Of a stretch of 64,000 nucleotides of DNA, positions 59,640-64,000 are shown in pieces. This stretch comes from Luscinia megarhynchos. Its lineage: Eukaryota > Chordata > Aves > Passeriformes > Turdidae. The stretch spans positions 36,616,360-36,680,359 of the forward strand of contig JAPFBE010000003.1 in NCBI GenBank assembly GCA_034336665.1, written 5' to 3'. The translations under genes were made by a program, and so were the position numbers. The notes under the pieces are model-generated. The model searched no databases. It saw nothing but the letters and a program-made list of their open reading frames with translations, and was not told the DNA's origin. Each line of letters begins with the position of its first letter. Position 1 is the stretch's first letter.

Positions 59640-62600
59640 AATCCAAAATAAAGCAAGCTTTGTTTTTATAGGAAAATGGAAACAGCATTAAACATGGAGA
59701 TATAAGCACTTCCACAAGAGAAAGCAAGATCAATACAATAAAGTTCAACTATTCAATAAATGCAAATGGAATTGTACCGAAATTAACAGAAACTTCTGGG
59801 GTTTATTTCTCTTTAATTTATTTAACCTTTTTTTCTTAGCTTTTATTTATTTTATCTTGACTCCATTATATTGTTGTATGTCATCTGCAAGATTTTCTAT
59901 TTTCTCTTTACATTTTTTTCCTGTTATTCTTTTGATGTGTCTGTTCTATGAGGGCTACCTTACCACTTCAAACAGCTGCTTCTTGGTTTGGCAGGAATCT
60001 CCTGTTGGCAGCACGAAAATTCTGTGTTACTGAAAGCCAGAGTGGAGCCAATTTTGTTCAAAGCTTCTCATCAAGCAAAGAAAACTAGTCTCGTCACACT
60101 AACATAGTTTTCAAGTGTAGTGGATTTTGTCAGTAAATAAATAAATTGCTTTTCACTAGAGGCAAGAGACCAGTCAAAGAAAACCTCCAAAAGGAAAATA
60201 CTCTTTTCATCTCTTAACTTGGGATCGAGGATTTTTTTTTTCCCTTTTTATCTCAAGAACTTATTCTTACAAAAATATATATTGGTAGCAAAACAGACTA
60301 ATGTTATCTCTTCATAAATAGTGTGGGCAACAGATGAATTATGTAAGTTTTCACAAGTGAATAATTTTTAAATATTCCATAGTGAGTCCAGAAATTCAGT
60401 TTTCATATATTCAATATAGAGTTTTTACTAAAGTTGGTCTGTAGGAGAAAGGATTTAGCCATATATTTGAATTATGACACTTTGCTTTCACTTCTGCAAA
60501 AGATTGAACAGTTTTTACATTATGAACCCTTGTGCCGGAGAGAAACACTGAATTTAATTTGCTGAAAATCAATTTTGTTCTGGAATTCTTTGACTCCCCT
60601 AGTAAAACTAGGCTTTGTGTATAACTCTTATACCAAGGTTTAAATAGAGATCTAAATAAACTCTTACCATGTGGTCAAGTATTTATTATGACAAGCAAGT
60701 GCAAAAAAGTCATATTACTCTGAAAAATGTTATTCTGCAATATTTTAATTTACTTTATTCAATGGGCCCATTGTAAAAAGCATCTATTTTAAGCCATAAA
60801 AGAGATTAGCTATGAGCTGCAGTTGCAGCTCCTATAACCTCAATGCATGTGCAAGTGGCAGGATAATTAGTTACATACTTTTTGGCAGCGGCATTATGTG
60901 TTGCAATATCGTGTAGTAGTTTCATTATGCTGTAACAGTGCAGGTGGTCAAAGAGTCAAAATAATTATTTGATTTCAAAATAAACAGAAAAGGAAGGTCA
61001 TATAGATACACAGACTCACAATGTTGACTATCTGATCTTTCGTCAGTCTGGAAGTACAGACGACTTCTGGAATTCCTTTAAGATTTTGTATCTAATATTA
61101 GTTAAGGGAGATCAGTAGAATGTTTTTCACTGACTTTTACTGAAGCAGGATCAGGCTCCAAATTCTGTGGTGGAATAAAGTTCATAGTGCAATTTTATTA
61201 TTATATTTCAGCCTCAATGCTGAAATTAAATTAAAAAGACCTCAGTAAGAGTGGACGGGGGGAAGGGAAAAAGATGAAGAGCTTATCCCTGAACTTCAGG
61301 CTTAAAAATATGTTCTGATATGTTACATATATTTATATCCTGGTCCCATGTGCATATGTTTTCAATTTCAACAGTAATTATTTATATGAAGCTTTTAAAT
61401 AATTAAGTATCAACTGAGACTTATCTATCCTTGATAGTAAATTCATGCAGTCAAATTCAGAGCAACCTCTTTGCCTTCCATCTACTTTATGGAAACCCAT
61501 TGTGAAGACAGCTAAATGGGATTCCACCTTTGCTAGTTACACATTTCTTATACTCATTATCATTAATAGCTTAACAGCCTCCAAACTGTTACCTTAATCT
61601 TTTTTATGTCAATGAGATATTCTCCAACTGTCAACATTTTACAACCATTATACACATTAGAAATCACTATATTTTGAATCATGCCCAATTAATGGAAGAA
61701 ATAATTACAACATTACCTTTAATTGAATGGAAAATGTTGACCAGGTTTCTTCTATTTTTCCTTTAGATGACATTTATATTAGAAGCACTCTATATAAACA
61801 CACAGATTTAATGTGATGCATCCTCATAAAAATATTTAATAGTCATAATGAAATCTTCGGATGAGATTTCGATTATTCACTGTTTTCAACAATATTCTTC
61901 CTGCATTGCATGTGCATATTAGAAAATGGGATACCTTGCTGTGCTGTGGACAACATGGGATTTTAGGGAGCAAAACTTCATATGCATTTACTGCTCCTGT
62001 CTTCCCTACTAGTTAGAATCAATGCACGTCTGTGTGCACAGCACACACGTACAGAAAGGTACTCAGTTCCTTTTAAGAGATCCACTTCTCTGCACTGAAA
62101 GAAGTGCACTCTACACCTTCATATTTGAAATGATACTGTACAATGGAATTAATCCTTCCACACTGGTTTGACTGCAAATAGAGGCTATTCTAAGATGCTC
62201 CCCAAAAGGTAAAAAGGTCTGTGAAAGGTGTGATTTTTTAGTCATTAAATAATTTCATTAGAAAGTTAAGATGGAAGTGCATTTTTGATATGTACTTCAA
62301 TATGCAAGGAAAGTAGTGACTTGACCAACAGAGACAGTGTTTCAAGCATGTGAAACCGTGAAAGGAACCAGATGTCTGAAGGAATTTAGAATTAAAGATT
62401 TCAAATCAAGTTTAAAAAAAGGACAAACTGAAATTTGTGGTTTAGGTTCCTAAGATTATTCACTTCTATGAGGCACATCTAAATAACATTATGAAATACT
62501 AGATTGCCTAAATTTCTTGGAAAACAGCAGCAAAGAATCTTTGAAGTTATTTCTGCACAGCCTCCTTCTGACCGAGTTTAAACATGAGTTTAAAGGTGAT

Positions 62601-64000
62601 GAGAAGGAGAGTCTGCGTGGCTGAAGGCAAGATCAGAGTTCATCAGAGGTTCAAGTGCTGATGAACAAGCCCTTTAGCACTCTAAGATTCACTTGTCAGA
62701 GAAAGAAAAAATCACCTGCCATTTGAGTTATACCTGAGATACCTACCAGAATTTCCTTCCAAAACCTATTCACTTTAATATTTTCACACTGAAGCTAGGA
62801 AAACTGAAATTGGACACACATGTGAAAGCTGCTGAGATTTAGGTGCAATATAATTCAGAAATGTGTTTATCTGATAGTGAAGCCTGACAGGAAATGAGAA
62901 AAAGATAATGCAAGTTCTTGAGAAATTCAAGGAATTGCCCAATAGAAAAACATTTTTTTCTTTTTTAGGTAATTTTTTTTTCTGTAATGTTAGTTACAGG
63001 TAGTGGATCTCATAAAGCTTAGGAGAGCTTGCTGATCACTTGCATGCAGTTAAATTTTAATCATTTTCTGTGGAATCCCTACTGGTTAACTGGTTACACA
63101 TCATAGATAAAATACTTAAAAGTGAACATCGTATGTTTTGTTGCTTTACAATTGATGTCACCTCATATAATAAAAAAGTACATCAAACAAGTCATTACTA
63201 TGGCTTTTTTCTCATATTACAATGTAGAAAGGATTTCAGTCTTCCTTCTGTGTGATGCTAATTCAAATGTTAGGAATACTCAACATCTTTGAAAGTACCT
63301 CATTACTTTTTTATGCCATTGATAGGATTATTAAAGAAAAAAGGGTAAGGACCAATTTCAAAACCGAAAATAAAATTTAAAATGTTTGCTAATCTAAAGC
63401 AGACAAAAAGGAAAAAGAAAAAAAATATCATTGAAGACTTAAAAATTTCTGGTTTTCTCTACATTAAACAAGAGCTTTTTCTTTGTCTTTCTGTCTCTGC
63501 CTCCCCCCTTATTATTATGCTATCTTGTTGGGTTTTTTTTATAACAGTTCATCTCTAGGTCAAATCAAGTTCATCTATGTCCACTAGATTATTCCAGTTA
63601 AAAGGAAAGACAAAGATTAAAGAGTATAGTAAAATACCTTCCAATCTGCCATGGATGCAGTATTTAATATTAAAGTCAGGTGACACCACTGCATCTAGGC
63701 TATGGTAGCTAACCTAGAGACCTCCGGGTGTTGAGCTGGAAGAGATGAAGTCTGATTTTGACTTCGTCGTATAAACAGAATGTCATCCACCCATCAAAAT
63801 TCCACCCACAGTGAACCCCCAGCACGGTTAATGATTATAATCTTCACATTTAATCATGGGAACACAGTGACAGGCAAACAAAGGTTAGCTAAACTGACAG
63901 TGCAAGCTGTTTGAATGGAAAAGGGGGACTTCACAAGTTTTATTTTAAAATGTGTATCCTCTTTCAACAGTACTTTTCAGCTTTACACCAGAATAGTGTA
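59640..64000. other. unique AT-rich non-coding sequence
   Basis: No gene is supported up to the window edge. A candidate conserved stretch lies at 60775-60970, and another less AT-biased stretch at 63690-63860. A loose inverted repeat of TGTGTGC/GCACACA occurs near 62029-62048. The reading frames are at most 61 codons. Confidence 0.45.
60814..60831. promoter_or_regulatory. 8-bp inverted repeat GAGCTGCA/TGCAGCTC
   Basis: GAGCTGCA at 60814-60821 and TGCAGCTC at 60824-60831 are exact reverse complements with a 2-base centre. Together they form a near-palindrome containing two GCAGCT-type words. It sits in a stretch with TAATTAG and ATTATGC words, so it may be part of a regulatory element. This is an inference. 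Confidence 0.3.

Overview
The window looks like non-coding vertebrate DNA, most likely from a bird. It is AT-rich throughout, has no compact gene arrangement, and no open reading frame exceeds 149 codons. The clearest taxonomic marker is a set of CR1 non-LTR retrotransposon fragments. Two of them carry the intact or nearly intact bird-type 3' end: the GGTTTGGGTTG block next to the imperfect ATTCTATG repeat. No other repeat family was recognised with confidence, which fits the repeat-poor, CR1-dominated genomes of birds. The species cannot be named from this sequence.

I found no protein-coding exon, tRNA, rRNA, known small RNA, CpG island or promoter that I can support. The window is best described as a gene desert or part of a very long intron. 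Positions 1-22 kb are unique AT-rich sequence. They contain a homeodomain-motif-rich patch near 3 kb, a cluster of GTGACA boxes near 9.5 kb, two CTCF-like words near 11 kb, an unidentified 141-bp repeat present twice (12.1 and 14.7 kb), and a perfect cAMP-response palindrome (14.64 kb). Positions 22-30 kb hold a CR1 3' end and the largest CR1 piece, a frame-broken reverse-transcriptase remnant interrupted by an expanded CTCTG microsatellite. Positions 30-45.6 kb hold AT and A/C low-complexity tracts, a 31-bp CR1 stub, an internal CR1 fragment, a G-rich quadruplex candidate, and two CR1 elements pointing tail to tail. Positions 46-64 kb are mostly unique. They contain a strong short hairpin (50.8 kb), a 27-bp tandem duplication (57.04 kb) and several stretches that look like candidate conserved non-coding elements.

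No genes work together here because none was found. The points worth following are the unidentified 141-bp repeat pair, the hairpin, the motif clusters and the strand-asymmetric A/C tracts. I did not find a convincing undescribed multi-gene system.
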